Source of the DNA: Haliclystus octoradiatus
Taxonomy: Eukaryota > Cnidaria > Staurozoa > Stauromedusae > Haliclystidae
NCBI GenBank assembly: GCA_916610825.1
Contig: OU744446.1
Span: forward strand, 21,833,223 to 21,897,222
DNA: 64,000 nucleotides
Direction: 5' to 3'
Below are positions 63,101-64,000 of this stretch, one piece after another. A program made the translations under genes and the position numbers. Numbering within the stretch: the first letter of the stretch is position 1; each line of letters opens with the position of its first letter. The notes beneath the pieces are model-generated. The model had not been told where the DNA came from. It saw only the letters and a list, made by a program, of their open reading frames with translations, and made no database searches.

Positions 63101-64000
63101 CCTTGGAAATTAAGCATTGTTTTAGGTCATTTTGAGCTGTTTTTGGAAAATTCGAATTCCCTTGGGAATTAAGCATTGTTTTAGGTCATTTTGAGCTGTT
63201 TTTGTAAAATTCGAATTCTCTTGGGAATTAAGCATTGTTTTAAGTCATTTTGAGCTGTTTTTGTTAAATTCGAATTCCCTTGGGAATTAAGCATTGTTTT
63301 AGGTCATTTTGAGCTGTTTTTGGAAAATTCGAATTTCCTTGGGAATTAAGCATTGTTTTAGGTCATTTTGAGCTGTTTTTGTAAAATTCGAATTCCCTTG
63401 GGAACTGGGCATTGTTTTTGGTCATTTTGAGCTGTTTTTGAAAAATTCAAATTCCCTTTGGAATTAAGCATTGTTTTAGGTCATTTTGAGCTGTTTTTGT
63501 AAATTTCGAATTCCCTTGGGAATTAAGCATTGTTTTAGGTCATTTTGAGCTGTATTTGTAAAATTCGAATTCCCTTGGGAGTTAAGCATTGTTTTAGGTC
63601 ATTTTGAGCTGTTTTTGTAAAATTTGAATTCCCTTGGGAATTAAGCATTGTTTTTGTCATTTTGAGCTGATTTTGTAAAATTCGAATTCCCTTGGGAATT
63701 AAGCATTGTTTTAAGTCATTTTGAGCTGTTTTTGTAAAATTCGAATTCCTTTGGGAATTAAGCATTGTTTTAGGTCATTTTGAGCTGTTTTTGGAAAATT
63801 CGAATTCCCTTGGGAACTGGGCATTGTTTTTGGTCATTTTGAGCTGTTCTTGAAAAATTCAAATTCCCTTGGGAATTAAGCATTGTTTTAGGTCATTTTG
63901 AGCTTTTTTTGAAAAATTCAAATTCCCTTGGGAATTAAGCATTGTTTTAGGTCATTTTGAGCTGTTTTTGAAAAATTCGAATTCCCAAGGGAATTAAGCA
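60197..64000 (+). repeat. super-repeat, copy 3
   Basis: 60,197-61,926 matches 53,641-55,370 at 6,556 bp (65-bp units 54375/60931). 62,174-63,421 matches 55,978-57,225 at 6,196 bp (TTCTTTTGGG, TC at 56431/62627). 63,462-64,000 matches 58,050-58,588 at 5,412 bp (AAATTTCG 58089/63501 and CCCAAG 58572/63984). The window ends inside this copy. Confidence 0.82.

Larger units (their letters stand above)
43373..64000 (+). repeat. 59-bp satellite array, right part
   Basis: This is the same family and orientation as the left part, with a different mix of variants. I saw no CCCGAGGG-core unit here, although 23 occur left of the gap. It alone carries 65-bp units (GGTTTTGGTC), truncated units with CTTATTTTT and GTACAGAG, and units with AGCATAGTTTTTAG. 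It ends mid-unit at the window edge, so the array continues to the right. No gene or other element was found. Confidence 0.98.

Noticed and set aside
1-64000. Vicia faba FokI satellite, also a 59-bp repeat
   Set aside because: Only the unit length agrees. I saw no FokI site (GGATG or CATCC) in the units, and I cannot compare the sequences from memory. A BLAST of one unit would settle it.
1-64000. Promoters, terminators or hairpin RNA genes suggested by the dyads and T-runs
   Set aside because: The dyads and T-runs are part of every unit and have no gene beside them, so calling them regulatory sites is unsupported.

Overview
The whole window is one head-to-tail satellite DNA array, broken only by a 200-base run of N at 43,173-43,372. 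I found no protein-coding gene, RNA gene, transposon or CRISPR array on either strand. The unit is 59 bp (about 32% GC), so roughly 1,080 units fit in the 63.8 kb of called bases. The array enters the window mid-unit at base 1 and leaves it mid-unit at base 64,000, so the true array is longer. Every unit I read has the same orientation.

The source is a eukaryote with large satellite blocks. Three things point that way: an array over 60 kb, layered higher-order repeats (HORs), and a single CpG per unit that is often changed to CpA or TpG, as expected where CpG is methylated. The even 200-N gap looks like a scaffold join in a long-read assembly. A plant is plausible but an animal is not excluded, and I cannot name the species. 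Centromeric, pericentromeric or subtelomeric location is inference only.

Unit numbering used here: base 1 is the first A of AATTAAGCATTG and base 59 is the last G of CCCTTGGG. Bases 13-16, 23-26 and 33-37 are T-runs spaced 10 bp apart, and bases 39-43 are an A-run. Bases 42-51 are the palindrome AATTCGAATT, which holds the CpG. From base 48 into the next unit runs the dyad AATTCCC-TT-GGGAATT. Recurrent unit classes are: 59-bp standard; 58-bp (TTTTTGTC, usually with GCTGATTTT); 39-bp truncated (CATACCCAAGGG); its 59-bp partner starting TACAAAGC; AACTGGGC with CAAATTC; GATCGG/TTTAAGC; CCCGAGGG-core; AA-spacer (CCCAAGGG); and 65-bp (GGTTTTGGTC, only right of the gap).

Layout by class order and repeat period. 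0-2.6 kb: standard units, a 275/334-bp short HOR, and similarity to 13.6-14.6 kb. 2.6-3.1 kb: a fragment like 17.4 kb. 3.4-13.0 kb: a 3,570-bp offset family with an inserted 1,177-bp tandem unit. 13.6-16.7 kb: 663-bp and 1,760-bp offset duplications. 17.3-21.9 kb: two copies of a 2,314-bp HOR. 21.6-23.2 kb: a 412-bp HOR and a block shared with 10.4-11.8 kb. 23.4-26.6 kb: five copies of a 627/686-bp HOR. 27-36 kb: a 2,964-bp HOR with a shortened 2,041-bp derivative. 36.2-43.2 kb: 589-, 509-, 1,984- and 4,456-bp offset duplications. After the gap: 1,076-, 589-, 769-, 236-, 536- and 824-bp local duplications nested in super-repeats of about 5.3 kb and 5.4-6.6 kb. Distant copies of a block match better than neighbouring units do, which is the mark of recent block amplification.
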